Of a stretch of 64,000 bases of DNA, positions 10,901 to 23,843 are shown in pieces. The position numbers and the translations under genes were made by a program. Positions within the stretch are counted from its first letter, which is position 1, and each line of letters begins with the position of its first letter. The notes below the pieces were generated by a model. It was not told where the DNA came from and made no database searches. It was given only the letters and a program-made list of their open reading frames with translations. The stretch is from assembly GCA_002104985.1 (NCBI GenBank), contig MCGO01000004.1:1-64000 (forward strand). Reading direction: 5' to 3'. Source of the stretch: Rhizoclosmatium globosum (Eukaryota; Chytridiomycota; Chytridiomycetes; Chytridiales; Chytriomycetaceae).

Positions 10901-12050
10901 GAAGCAAAAGCACGAAGCAGAACTAACTGCCTTACGATCTGTCGTATCCAACCTCGAATCCGACTTGAAGTTGGCGAAACAGCAATCCGCCGACATGTCC
11001 GCGTCTTCAGCAAGCGCCGTTGAATCCTCCTCAAAACAACTTGCGGACCTCAAAACGAAACTGGATCAAGTCGAGGCATCCCTCGCACAAGCACAGAAGG
11101 ACTTGTCAGAGAGTCGCACCGCGTCAGCAGACTCTGCAAAGGAGGTTGAGTCGTGTAAAGCCGTGATTTTGGAGCTTGAGAGTAAAGCCAAGGACGCTGC
11201 GGAGCAGGTTTCGAAACTGAATAGTGAGATTACACTTGCACGGGAATTGAAAGCTGCAGGTGAAGAAGGTGGAAATGCTGCTGTCGATGCATTGAAGAAG
11301 GCGTTGGAGGAACAGGAAGGGCGGTTGTCTGGGCAAGTTGAGGCGTTGAAAAAGGAGCTTGCTGATTCTGTTGAACGAGTCAAGGTGCTGGAGGGGCAGG
11401 TTGCATTGGGTGAAGGTGTATCAAAGGAAGTGGAATCTGTCAAGGCAGAACTGGCACGTGCACAAGCCGAAGTTGAAAGGTTAAACGGAGAGTTGGAAAA
11501 GGCCAAGGAGGCTGCTGTGCCTACAGTTGCGGCTGCTTCTGATTCTGATACACCTGAGTTGGCAACTGCCAAGGCAGAAGTTGCACGATTGCAAGAAAAG
11601 CTGAACGAAAGCACCAGCAAGGCACAAGAATCTGATAAGCTGAAGAGTGAATTGGATGCCGCACTTGCCGATGTGAGTCGATTACAAGACTTGATTGAGG
11701 AGACCAAGTCCGCATTGTCAAGTGAGCACCAAAAGGATTACAAGGCCATCAAGGAGTCATTAGACAAGACAATTACCGAGCGTGATGACTTGAAGGCGGA
11801 GTTGTCAGTGTTCAGGGCACATGCACGAGCAGCAGCGGATGATGCAGATGATGATGACTTGCCACCTCCACCTCCAATACCGAAGGACGTAGCTGGAGCA
11901 TTGTCTGCCAAGAATTCACCGCGAACGTCTATTGCAGAAAGTGTGAAGAGCACCAAGAGTGTGGTATCACCGACTTCATCGACGGTGGGGCGGAAATCAC
12001 TGACAGGGAAGTTGTATGGATTAGTGGGCAGTGCAATTGGGTATAAATAG
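4963..12050 (+). CDS. Giant coiled-coil protein with low-complexity N-terminus (about 2,230 aa), one apparent frameshift
   Basis: The proposed exons are 4963-5709, 5794-5891, 5945-6197, 6248-8565, 8665-9681, 9734-9806 and 9859-12050. The first 250 residues are Ser/Asn/Gln/Pro-rich. Two related basic motifs follow in the fourth exon (REWLKRRQQKR and RQDWLKRKQ). From about 6750 to the end almost everything is heptad-rich Glu/Lys/Gln/Leu coiled coil, closing with an acidic and proline patch (DDDDLPPPPPIP) and a short basic tail. In the fourth exon the frame breaks at the five-C run 6701-6705: one missing C would join both parts and makes the total coding length divisible by three. Such architecture fits a cytoskeletal, Golgi or spindle-pole scaffold, but no specific family is recognised. 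Splice sites agree in phase throughout. Confidence 0.7.
6701..6705 (+). other. Putative 1-nt frameshift site in the coiled-coil gene
   Basis: The frame carrying SASGLPP ends 40 nt later at a stop, while the frame beginning MPDIPS runs on for about 1.86 kb as coiled coil. No GT-AG intron of normal size bridges the two. A missing C in the CCCCC run is the simplest explanation, either as a sequencing error or a true mutation. Confidence 0.6.
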
Positions 12051-12218
12051 GAGTTTGGTTGAAGATGTATTGTGTTTTTATTTCAGTGAGGGGTGTGAGT
12101 GTTGTTATTCTTTTTCTTTCTTTTCATTACTACTACAATATAGAGATTACTTTTTTTTTAAACTTTCTTTGTTGTATTTGGTTTTAGTTTTTACCGAGTC
12201 AAACAAGAAACAGCAAAG
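12051..12218. other. Short intergenic spacer with T-rich tract
   Basis: A T-rich 168-bp spacer separates the coiled-coil gene from the ABCF3-like gene on the same strand. It must hold the polyadenylation region of the first and the promoter of the second. Confidence 0.5.
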
Positions 12219-15200
12219 ATGGCAGCCGTTGGACTTGCACAGGCGCTTCTGAGCAAGGCAGCACCGGACATGGATGCGGACACACTCGAATACGCGCTTG
12301 GCTACTTCCGCGAAAGCAACGACTTTACCTCAGCGGGACTCAGCGAGTTCCTTGGGCCTCTTCTCGAGGATGCAAACAACAACATCACCCCGGCCCAGGC
12401 TGCGGCTCTGTGCGAGAAGTTGGCTGCCGAACTTGGGGGTGATGATGAAGAGAACCAGGAGAATGGCGGTGGCGATGGTGCGTGTTCGGTTGTCCTTGCT
12501 TGCTCACTCTCACTCACTTACTCACTTACTTCACTCCTGCATTCAAACAATCAACCAAACACACACACGTCTAACCCACATTCGCATTACACATCACACA
12601 CACCACACACCGCACATTACACATCGCACAGCACGCCGCCTTGACCAGTCAATCCACATTGCCTCAGAGTCGCACGGCGTCTCGTCCGCCGCAACAACCC
12701 TCGCGGCTCTTGGAATGGGCACTGGACAAAAGAGTGTCGACTTGGCCCATTTGCAGTCAAAGAATGGTCCTCAAGCCACGACAGGTGCGTGTCACACTTG
12801 CTTCTCCACCTCCTTTCACTGACTCAAAAACCCTAAAACACTCTCAAGTCGACCAAAAGAAACTCAGAAAAGCGGAAATGAAACTCGCCTCGAAACGTGA
12901 AGAACGTGGAAACAAATCTGATTTGTACGAAATCCCAACTTGGAACCCGAACGTCAAACCTGCAATGATTGTGAACCAAATGAAACCTTCTTCCTCAGCC
13001 AGTGGTGAATCCTCGCGTTCAAAAGATATTCGTATCGAAAACTTTGATATTCACTTTGCTGGAAAGAAGATTCTTACAAACGCCGATTTGTCCATGACGT
13101 ATGGTCGTCGTTATGGTCTAGTTGGAAAGAACGGTATCGGAAAGTCGACTCTTTTGAGAGCTATTGCACACGGAGAATTGAGATTGCCTTCACATATTCG
13201 AATCTTGCACGTCGAGCAAGAGGTAATTTCGTATACAACGCCTGTCGTTATATTCCATATCTTATGCGCTCTTTGGTTGTTTAACCACTCATCTGATTCC
13301 GGAGTATCGGATTCTGGATTACTTCTGGACTATATTCTTCAATGTTGCTTGTATCAAATCTAAAATGCGTTCAACTGAATTTGGGACGTATGCAAACGCG
13401 AGGAGTCGGGAATAGTACAAACCATTCAAATTCTACTCGTCAAATCGCCAATATCCAATACTTATCCGTCCTAAACTCGAAAATTTGAACCTGTTCTGAT
13501 TCCATCCTGATAGATTGCTGGTGGAGATACGGAAGCTATTCAATCAGTTTTGCAAGCAGACGTTGAGCGTGAAGCGTTACTTGCGGAAGAAAAGTCTCTC
13601 AACAACACCCTCGCCAAAACTTCTATTTCCCCTGAAGAGGCCAATATCGCAGCCGAAAAGCTCAAGAATGTGTACCTCAAACTTGAAGAAATTGATTCTG
13701 ATAAGGCTGAATCGAGGTTATTATTGTTTCTTTCACAGTCAGTTGAAAGATGGCTGAACTTTCCTTGATTCTAGGGCATCTTTGATCTTGAACGGTCTTG
13801 GTTTCAGTCCTGCTCAACAGAAGGCTGCCACCAGAACTTTCTCCGGTGGTTGGCGCATGCGTCTCGCCCTTGCCCGTGCTCTGTTCTGTCGCCCTGATTT
13901 GTTGCTTGCCGATGAAGTCACCAACTACCTCGAGTAAGCGCATCCCCTTGTTCAAAATTCTTGGCTAATCAGCTATATCTTTAGTTTCCCTGCAGTCGTA
14001 TGGCTTGAAAACTACTTCCAAAACTGGAATGCAACTCTTCTTGTCGTCTCACACGATCGATCTTTCCTTGACGCTGTTACAACAGACATTTTCCACTTGC
14101 ACAACGGACTTCTCGACTACTACAAGGGTAACTTCACAAGTTACATTAGTGCACGAGCAGAGCGAAGAAAGAATCAAGTTCGTGAATACGAAGCTCAGCT
14201 GCAGTACCGTCAACATTTGCAAGCCTTTATTGATCGATGGAGGTACAATGCGAACCGTGCTGGTAATGTTTTTCTGAAGGTCTCGTAGTTTCCTAACTCC
14301 TTCCTCAAAAACAGCCCAAGCTCAAATGAAAATCAAAATTCTTGAAAAGCTCCCTGAACTTGTTCCACCACCGAAAGATGACTTGGATGGATTGGGTGAA
14401 GGAGAAGGAAAAGAGTTGTATTTCCGATTCCCTGAACCAGAGAAACTGTCGCCTCCAATTCTTCAGATGGACGAAGTCACTTTTGCATATCCTGGAACTA
14501 CGCGCGTTATTCTGAGTGGTATCAGTTTCGACTTGCAGATGGACAGTAAGATTGCTATTGTCGGACCCAACGGAGCAGGTTCGAGATTTGTTTGGTAGTG
14601 TTGTCACCTCTTCTTACAACTCCCACTCTAGGTAAATCCACCATGATTTACTTGCTTACTGGTCAGCACCAGCCCTCCTCAGGAATCTGTAACCGTCATG
14701 GACGACTTCGATTGGGTCTGTTCTCACAGCACCACGTTGATCAACTGGAATTGGCGCACTCCTCCGTGCAGTTCCTCAGTGGAAAGTTCCCTGGAAAGAC
14801 TGAAGAAGAGTACCGACGTGTGTTGGGTCGATTCGGACTGACTGGAACTACTGCCTTGCAACCAATCGGTACACTCTCAGGAGGACAAAAGAGTCGTGTC
14901 GTGTTTGCAGCCATGAGTTTGAGTAACCCACACGTGTTGATTTTGGATGAACCTACCAGTTAAGACCTTATTTTTGCGTGTGTAACGTGGTTTTTGTGGG
15001 ATCTAACATTTTTTTATGTTGTGCCTTTTTTTTTTAGACCACTTGGATATGGACTCTATTGACGCGCTTGCACTCGCGTTGCGTGAATTCAAGGGAGGAG
15101 TTGCGGTTATTTCACACGACCAACGGTTCTTGGATGCAGTTTGTAATGATGTGTGGGTGTGTGCGAACGGAAAGTTGACTTCGTTCAGTGGAGCTGTTGG

Positions 15201-15261
15201 TGACGGTGACGGTGTTGTGAAGCAGTACAAGAAGAAGCTGTTTAAGGAGTTGGACCTCTAA
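12219..15261 (+). CDS. ABCF3: ABC protein subfamily F, ABCF3/GCN20-like
   Basis: Nine exons are proposed: 12219-12477, 12668-12784, 12849-13222, 13514-13716, 13775-13933, 13985-14262, 14315-14578, 14632-14958 and 15038-15261, all phase-compatible. The soluble protein has an N-terminal helical domain, a basic linker ([13 protein letters not shown]) and two ATP-binding cassettes without membrane segments. Cassette 1 has Walker [10 protein letters not shown], signature [15 protein letters not shown] and Walker B region [12 protein letters not shown]. Cassette 2 has Walker A GPNGAGKST, signature LSGGQKSRV and Walker B ILDEPTNHLD. The order and the ABCF interdomain linker match ABCF3/Gcn20, which in yeast acts with Gcn1 on ribosomes to activate Gcn2. 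Cassette 1 is unusual: the normally conserved D-E-P is D-E-V, with Ala before the Asp. Intron 3 (291 nt) is the longest found in this gene. Confidence 0.92.
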
Positions 15262-15460
15262 GTTTGGGGTAGGATGGGGGGGAAGTTGGAAAGGTTGATG
15301 ACATAGGGGTTTTTTGAGTCTTCTGTATTCAATAAGAAGTAGTAAACTAAAGGATATGAAACTGAAAAGCGGATACAAGAGAAAGCCCTTGCTCCATAAC
15401 ACACACAGCCGCAACGCACACACCGACAATAGAACGTTTCCCACCCACTCCAACTCCCAT
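15262..15460. other. Convergent intergenic spacer
   Basis: About 200 bp separates the stop codons of the ABCF3-like gene and the minus-strand GSKIP-like gene. No additional gene is visible. Confidence 0.5.
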
Positions 15461-16176
15461 TCATTCTTGTCGTCCCTCCTTCTCTCGTTCCCTCACAACT
15501 TTCTCCAATTTGTGACAAAGCCGTTCCTGGAACCTGTTTCGATATTCCCCCGATACAGAATTTAGGAGTCCATCCATCGATTCAAAGGGTGCCTGAATAT
15601 GAGGGCGTGTTTCCGAAAGAGCATATTTCGTGGCGGATGGATTGGTTGGGTTTGGGTCTGCTTCGGCTTTCAGAATCTGTAGGGCGCACATACAGACAAC
15701 AATAGACACATCAATATGATAATAGCCAGCGAGGGCAACAAGGAGCAGATCAAGAGCAGCAGCAGAGAATAGATTGAAGATGAAGATGAAATCGAGGTGA
15801 TGAAAGGTTAGTCAAGACGAGGTGGTATTTTTAGACGCGGTCTCAGGGAGGGTATAGGAGTGAGACCTAGTGGCCTAGGGACCGAGGGAGGAGACGGGCT
15901 GTAGCTTACCAGATAGCCTGACGAGTTCAGGTGGATCGTAAGCCAAACATCTTCAATCAGACACAGACGAAAGGTGTTTGGCGGGTACTTTGATCCTTGT
16001 TCGGCGGTTGTTCCAGTGATGACAATGAACGAGTTGGGCTTCACGCCGACTTTATACTCTTCAAAGACGTGGAGAATCTCTTTGGCCACGTGCACTTTTT
16101 GTTGGGTTGTTGCTGGCTGGGCGGGTGCTGCGGTGGGCGCTGAAGGGGCGGCCGATGGTGGCGCGGCCGTACTCAT
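15461..16176 (-). CDS. GSKIP-domain protein (about 161 aa)
   Basis: Exon 1 is 15910-16176 and exon 2 is 15461-15676 on the minus strand, joined in phase 0 across a 233-nt intron. The first 25 residues are Ala/Pro/Ser-rich. The remainder resembles the small GSKIP (DUF727) fold, a GSK3-beta- and PKA-anchoring protein in animals and a domain also found in CLU proteins. The best agreement is at the end, where PFESMDGLLNSVSGEYRNRF and LCHKLEKV correspond to the human pattern of a Tyr/Phe-Glu-rich turn, LLDTLSPAYR and LQRLEAL; a strand pair FRLCLIEDVWLTI also fits. The match is from memory of the family rather than an alignment. A further small exon inside the long intron cannot be excluded. Confidence 0.6.
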
Positions 16177-16273
16177 TCTTTTTGGTGAAGTGCTTTCCCA
16201 ACTCCTTTTTTTAAATACTATTAATTCTTTATAAGATTATTAAAAATAATAGGGTTGTTCCGCTATCCCACGG

Positions 16274-17483
<1,210 letters not shown>

Positions 17484-18200
17484 TGAATATCGAAGAGGCT
17501 GGCAAAGGGATTGTTCTCAGCACGATATTCTTTGTTTCCCATCGTTCCATTGTTCCCATCCGTTCTAGAACAAGGAACAAAGGGGGGAACAAAGACGTCA
17601 AGGAAAACTTATTATAAATATTGAACTTTTAATTCCCATCACCAATGTAAATATGGAAAACCGTGATTATATTCTTGGCCTTATCCAAAGACAGTAATGC
17701 AAGTTTTTTGCCAAGCCTCTCAAAGTAAGAAAACAATAAAAAGGGGTACGACATATGCCAATTAATTCCATTTCTTTTAAAAACGTGATATGTCATCTAC
17801 TTTTCTTGCCTTGCAGAGTGAATTGGCTTTGGGGGAAATCCCTTTGTTGAACTGGTTCCAAAAAAATCCCTTCTTCACCCTTTAGAAACGTGACAGGCCG
17901 TTACAACAGGAGAGCAATATCACAGAGAAACAAACGGTTCGTACTATCTAGCTTCTTACATCTACCGTTCTTCGTTTAGAGTGACAAAAGGAAAACGGAC
18001 TGGCGGGAGATTTACACCAAGTAGGGAGACTAGAAACTGGAAAGGAAGCGAGCGTAGTGCCTATTCTTCACTTACTCTTGCCTTTTGAACGAAATATCTA
18101 ACTATTGCCCCTATTGCTTACAAACCTCTCTTTATTCGTTATCATTGTATCGACACGATTCTCCCAAACCACAGTCAACTCAACTTAATACCACATCAAA
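17484..18200. other. Divergent intergenic region (FAM72 / SHIPPO gene)
   Basis: About 700 bp between two divergently transcribed genes, presumably containing both promoters and 5' UTRs. I see no coding sequence, structured RNA or notable repeat in it. Confidence 0.5.
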
Positions 18201-19535
18201 ATGACTGAACTCCCTAAACTTCCGGGAAACGGAAAGGAAATCCCGATTGCGGCTCGTTCCAAAGGTTAGTTCACAAGTTCGCAACAAGAGTAGAACTCTT
18301 GTAACAAATCGATTTTACAGGCCCAGGACCAGCAGCATACACGTTACCATCGTAAGAAATCGCATGGATAGTCCAGAGACGCGATTAACAACTTCAATTT
18401 TAACAATAGTACAATCGGTCTCAACGCGAAAACTGGAAAGCGCGCTCCAGCTTACTCCTTTGGAATCAAGCTAAACTACGAAAAACGTAACTCTTCACTT
18501 GTACAAAAGGAGTTGTACCTTACTAATGCCCGAATTCAGAAAATGCTGCTAGCGAGACTCCAGGACCCAACGCTTTCTTCCCACAAACAACTAGAACGGG
18601 TGCTTCAAAAGGTCCTGCCTTTTCTCTGCAGGGTGGTTTCAAAAAAGGTGGTCACGAAGGTGAAACGATTCACTTTGCAGCAAAGTACTTATTTCTATCC
18701 ATTCGATAAAGGTGATGCGGAAGGTGAAGGAAAGACTGGCGACAGCGGAGAAGGCGACACTCCTGGTGAGTCCTGCGATTGGTGGTTTTGGTTGTCTTAC
18801 ATTATGTGGTCAGGCCCAGGCAAATACAACCCAACATACATCCCAACCAAAGAGCCAAAAGCACCTGCATACAGTATGGGAGGCCGAAGAAATAATGACA
18901 AATGTAAAATCATTCCCACTGAAACAACTGTTTCTAACCAAAAACCACAGTGAATATCAACCCTGGACCTGCAGAATGTAGGCAAAGGAGAATGAATCAT
19001 TCCCAATATAACCCTCTTCTTTCACTTAGACTCCATCAGCTCAACATTGGGATTGCATCCAGCTATTACAATGCCGGCTGCAGCTGCGTATACAATCAAG
19101 CCACCAAGGCCAATGAAACGTAACAACCAAATTTAATGAAGCAACCCTAACAAATTTAATACACCAGTGGAGTCGTTCTCTCCTGGACCCGCAGCCTATG
19201 CCGCTCTTAACCCTTCCAAGATCAAAAAGTCCGCACCTGCCTATTCATTGGGAAGTAGATGGCACCACGAGAATGCCGAGAGTCCATTCTCCGGTCTCAA
19301 AGGTGAATTCATTTACAATGTAGAAATTATACTGAACGGGTTTTGTTTCTTAGACAACTACGAGATCCATACAGCAAATGGAGCTCTTGTGCAAGGGCCA
19401 ACACCTGGACCTGGCCACTACTCTCCTAGCATGTACTACAGCAAGGAAGCTACTCCATCCTTTTCATTCAGATGCAAACACAGTGAATATGAGCTGTTTG
19501 TTCCAGATACAAGTGAAGGCGAGTTCATCTTCTGA
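18201..19535 (+). CDS. SHIPPO-repeat (ODF3/CIMAP-like) axonemal protein (289 aa)
   Basis: Ten small exons join in frame: 18201-18264, 18321-18351, 18410-18486, 18540-18659, 18712-18765, 18814-18903, 18951-18977, 19030-19119, 19168-19302 and 19354-19535 (870 nt in total). The product is a chain of SHIPPO/STPGR motifs, Pro-Gly-Pro-x-x-Tyr followed about 20 residues later by Pro-Ala-Tyr-Ser-Phe/Leu-Gly: GPGPAAYTLPS, APAYSFGIK, TPGPGKYNP, APAYSMGGR, NPGPAEYS, SPGPAAYAAL, APAYSLGSR and TPGPGHYSPS. Proteins of this family lie in or along flagellar microtubules. Such genes are absent from fungi without flagella, so this supports a zoosporic organism. Introns are 45-60 nt, and the fourth intron (18660-18711) was chosen over a 27-nt alternative because it keeps the usual size and frame. 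Confidence 0.9.
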
Positions 19536-19676
19536 AAGAAAGCAAGTCCGATACTCTACTACTGCGTGTTCTTCTCTGCTATCTCTCTCTCATCTTTTCA
19601 TCACTTATTATTTTTAATTATGCCTAAATTGAATCAGTAAATTGCATTGATAAGACCAGGTTTATTGTTTTCAAAG

Positions 19677-21724
19677 TTATTCGTCAACTTCATCAATTTT
19701 GCGCTTCTCTGCTCTGCAAACGTAATCAGGATTCAATTCGTACTTCAAAAGAGGCTTTACCTTGACACGGGCTTGGCATAAGCAGCTTCAGCAGGCAAAC
19801 GGAAGCTAATACACAGCATCTCCTTCTTTGGGGCAACATCACGTACCCGATGGATCTTGATGATATTTTCTTGCGGGATATCACATCCCAAGAACGTTTC
19901 AGCACGCTAGAAGTCCACATAATGTCAAATCTAGAAACTATGACGAGAAAATATCGAAATAACGTACCCTCCACACATCGCCTTCCAAGTCATCGATAAC
20001 ATTTGAAAAACAGTGCACGTGAATGATTGGCAACGATTGCGCAGGGACTTCGGCTTCGCGTTCGTAAAAGAGTCCTCGGAAGGCATCTATAAAACATTCA
20101 GAACAACACGACATAATGCAAATAGTCGTACCAAGGAATTCCAGAGCGGTGGCAGGAAGATTCATAACATAGTGATTGAAAATTTTGATCTTTGTTGGTC
20201 CAGAGGCAACTTCAGTTTTGGGTTCAGCCACAACAGCCTTCTTCTGTTCCGAATCCACAGTCGCATCTTTCGTCGCTCCATCTGCGTGTTTCTTTTTCCC
20301 ATCTCGTGAACGTGGTGCAGGTGGAGGCGGTGCTTTGGCCTTCATTTCGTCAGTGATTACGGCGTTGTTGAGATCAACCAGAGACTTTGTTATGAAATCA
20401 CGCCCGTCCATGTTATATGCGCGCACCAGGTGTCCAAGCTGCGAAATATTGAGCGCACGCCAGTAAAAGATGGATGGGCTCACCTTGTTTCCAACAACAT
20501 TCTCGCTTAACCACTTGAAACTTTCAGGATTGAGATCATTGGCGAATACGGTGCATCCACGGTTTTTGGCAGCAGGTAAAGCGAAAGGTCCAACTCCAGC
20601 CATCACATCACACACAGTGTCATTTTTTGCGAAAAACTGTGATACAATGCGATCATGCTCGGTTTGCAGACACGAATTCCAGTACACCTTTGAAAAGTCG
20701 AATTTGAATTTGCAGTTGCTTTCTTTCTGTAATAGGGTTAGTAGGTTTTCAGGGAGTCAAAACACACATTACCAACTCAGCCAGCAAATCATCATCTCCA
20801 GCAAGAAGTTCCATTTTGAAGAAACGGAATGTGTGATCGATTGAGTCCGTTTTGTTCACAACTGTTCTTATGTATTGGTTTTTCTGAGTGGAATGAATTA
20901 ACACAACAGTATGATGTATAAGGATTCTTACATCCAGAATCACTTCTCCCACGATTTTCTTGTAAGGGAGATACTCTTTTCGAAGATTCATGTGAGCTGT
21001 TACCACAAGAGATCCTTAGCATTCATGGAGGTGAATTCGCGACTCATTACCAATATGACCAATCAACTCAAACGAGCTTGGAATATTCAATTCGTCCGGA
21101 ATAATTGAGCGCAAGATTTGATCTAGGAGATATCCGAATGAGAACCAACACCTTAACTGAATGAACGTCATACCAGCAGTCCAATAGTCGTAATCCAACT
21201 TCAACGGATACATATCAACAATCTCGGCATTATTCGCATCGATAAATTCCTTCACTTTCTCAGGAATAGCGTCGGCTGCAGAAGATAGTATTTGTGAATC
21301 AGCCCTCCTTCATCGATCCCAAAAAACACGCGTATGCAAAAGAAACTCCAGAGCTACCGAGACGTACATGTGATTGTGGGATTCAAGAGAACCAATCGGG
21401 TTTTTGATGAACTCTCATCATTCACGATACTTCGGAGTCTACCAAAAAACGGCCCCGAATCAGAAACAGAGCATGGATTTGAAGAAAGAATGCAATGTGT
21501 GAATCAAAGTACCGAGGAATGTCGAGGAGGTGTGGCGGGAGGACCTGCAATGCCTTGTTGCAGACTGTTGCGGGGACTCTGAGGGCAACCAAGTTCACGG
21601 TTCGAGTAAAGAGCTTTGCCTTTGCTTCGGCTGTGAGGGCTGTCAAGTTCCTATTTAAAGGGGGAAGCAGATGCGCTGCCATCGTCTTTGCCTTTTCTTT
21701 TTGTTTTTTCCCACCAAGTCCCAC
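19677..21724 (-). CDS. TRM5: tRNA (guanine(37)-N1)-methyltransferase, TRM5
   Basis: A multi-exon minus-strand gene. Exon 1 is 21513-21724 (start either at 21724 or at the internal Met at 21682), and the last exon is 19677-19713, ending EVDE-stop. The enzyme uses S-adenosylmethionine to methylate N1 of G37 next to the anticodon. Visible family features are a segment with FDFSKVYWN before TEHDRIV, the SAM-binding core [13 protein letters not shown] with Asn-Asp-Leu-Asn-Pro soon after ([10 protein letters not shown]), and the catalytic-domain motif [11 protein letters not shown], which is interrupted by a 45-nt intron. An Ala/Pro/Lys-rich insertion sits between the SAM core and that motif. Introns of 45-50 nt at about 20100 and 20450-20490 are supported by frame. 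The start lies 19 bp from the start of the divergent phosphotransferase gene. Confidence 0.92.
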
Positions 21725-21743
21725 TTATCGCATCACATTAAGG

Positions 21744-23474
21744 ATGTATTACTTCAGAAAGGGGGACGTGGAGCGTCTGAAGACCTACTCATACAAGTCA
21801 ATTGACAAGTAATTAAGCCGTTCCTGTATCCACTGTGCCTTGCCCAAGTGCTTACATCACACCCACTCCCCCCTTCACCAAAAACAGATCATTCGTTGCA
21901 AACAAGATCTTGAATCCATACTGGTGGAGTGTTATCATCGACTTTGTTCCTTCTTGGGTTGCGTACGTGTCCCATCACCCTCTGATTCCCCTCCTCCAAT
22001 TGCTCAATTTCACGAAACCCTGAACAGACCAAACCTCATCACCCTGACCGGATTCCTCTGTGTCATTGTCAATGTCCTCTTACTCTTTTACTTGTCGCCT
22101 GATTTGAAGGAGCCATGTCCTTGGTGGGCGTACATCTCGTTTGCCGCGGGTCTCTTCATCTACCAGAGTCTTGATGCGATTGATGGGAAGCAGGCTCGTC
22201 GAACGGGCACTTCGGGGCCCTTGGGAGAATTGTTTGACCAGTACGTATCCTCGATATCCGTAATAACTGTCATCGACCTTGGCATTTGACGATTCTCTTG
22301 TAGTGGTTGCGATGCTCTCAACACTGGATTTGCTACGTTCTTGGGTGTTCATGCTATGGGTCTTAGTCAGACTTGGTTTCAACTTGCGGCCCTTTACTCT
22401 TGTCTTGCCAACTTTTATTTGAGTACGTGGGAAGAATACTATACCGGAATCTTGTACTTGAGTGAATGCAGTGGTCCTATTGAGGGTGTTTTGTCCATGT
22501 GTGGTGTCTTGATTACTACGGCTTTCTATGGTTCGTGGTTTTAATGGGGCGGCTTATGTCCTCCTTCTTATGGCTTATTCATCGCCAACAGGTCCTTCCG
22601 TATGGAAAACAACGTTGGGTTCTGTTCTTCCCGAGAATCTCGTCGAATTGATCAAGGAATATCCTTTCCTTGTCCAGCTTTCGATCAGTGAACTTCTTGT
22701 AGCTGTTGGGCTTTTGATTGTGGTTGCAAACGTTATTGGAAGGTACGGCGCGTTTACTTGCGTTTTTCGTCGCGAAAGACTAACTTTATCGCATTGTCAA
22801 GTGTATTTAACGTCCAGCAAGCGATTGCCACAAACCCAGCCAGCGCCGCAAAAGCCCAGAAGTGCCACCCAGTGATCTCGTTGCTCCCATTCCCATTTTT
22901 GGCCCTCATTACTGCACTGTATCCATATTACTTTCCCAATGTTATCGTCACGACTCGTGCCATCATTCCTTTTGTTATCACTGTGTCCTTCCTCATGGGA
23001 CAGCAGGTTGGAAGTATTATTGTCGCTCACATCAGTAAGCGTGTGTATCCTCTTTGGGAAATGGTTGCACCTGGGGTTGGAATTTGCGGTGCTGGAATTC
23101 TTGTGAGCGTTGGAAGTGCGGTTTGGACTGCTGCAAACTCTCCATCCAAAGTTTGGTGGGAAGAATTCGAGTTAACAGAGGAGATTATGTGGGGAATTGC
23201 AGCTGGAGCTGGAATCATGTATCTTGTTTGGTTTGTGCTGATTGTGGTGGATCTATGCGAGGTGTTTGACATTTACTGTCTCACCATCAAGCACCCCAAA
23301 AAGGCACAGGAAACCAAGAGTGTTGAAGTAACCGCCAAGGAGGAAGTGTCGACCCCAAAGGTGAAGAGAAGTTCGAGCAAGGGTAAAGGAAGTGCCAAGG
23401 CTAAAAAGGTTGAGACTGATGATGGGGAAGCGGAGTTTGTTCCGCAGCGCCGCACCACCCGCGGCAGAAAGTGA
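21744..23474 (+). CDS. Choline/ethanolamine phosphotransferase (CDP-alcohol phosphatidyltransferase)
   Basis: Six exons: 21744-21808, 21888-21962, 22028-22240, 22304-22530, 22592-22742 and 22802-23474. The enzyme transfers phosphocholine or phosphoethanolamine from the CDP-alcohol to diacylglycerol in the ER membrane, the last step of the Kennedy pathway. The N-terminus (LKTYSYKSIDKS, then PYWW, then SWVAPNLITLTG) and the catalytic signature DGKQARRTGT...GELFDHGCD are as expected for CEPT1/CPT1/EPT1; the signature's final Asp-His-Gly-Cys-Asp is formed across an intron. Several hydrophobic helices follow. The C-terminal 65 residues are a Lys/Ser-rich cytosolic tail (KRSSSKGKGSAKAKK), longer than usual. 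Substrate preference cannot be read from the sequence. Confidence 0.93.
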
Positions 23475-23577
23475 TTATCGATTACAATTCAATAAAAGGC
23501 AAAAGTGAGAATGGAAGAAGAAAGAGTGGAAGGGGTCCGGGTTCTTTGAAAATTTTCCTCCCCTCCTCCACAGAGCC

Positions 23578-23721
23578 ATGGCGGATCCAAACTCCCTCGG
23601 GCTGGATCTCAGCGGACAGTTTGATGCGGGCATGGGCGGTGGTAGCGCACAGCTCAACCAGCTCAATCAAATCAATCAGATGCAACAGCTGCGCCAGATG
23701 ACGCTTCTCCGACAACAGGCC

Positions 23722-23760
<39 letters not shown>

Positions 23761-23808
23761 GGTGGCGGACCGGGAACCCCTGGTGGACCCCCGCAGCAGC
23801 AACAACAA

Positions 23809-23843
<35 letters not shown>

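Noticed and set aside
12540..12640. Short CA-rich repeats that might suggest a repeat array
   Set aside because: Irregular ACAC/CATT sequence in the first intron of the ABCF3-like gene; no regular spacer-repeat structure as in a CRISPR array.
14580..15040. Possible truncation of the ABCF3-like protein after ILDEPTS
   Set aside because: A GTTAAG donor at 14959 and an AG acceptor at 15037 join ACC-A to AC-CAC, restoring the canonical DEPTNHLD.
18687..18711. A 27-nt intron in the SHIPPO gene
   Set aside because: Too short and out of frame; the 52-nt alternative 18660-18711 fits both size and phase.
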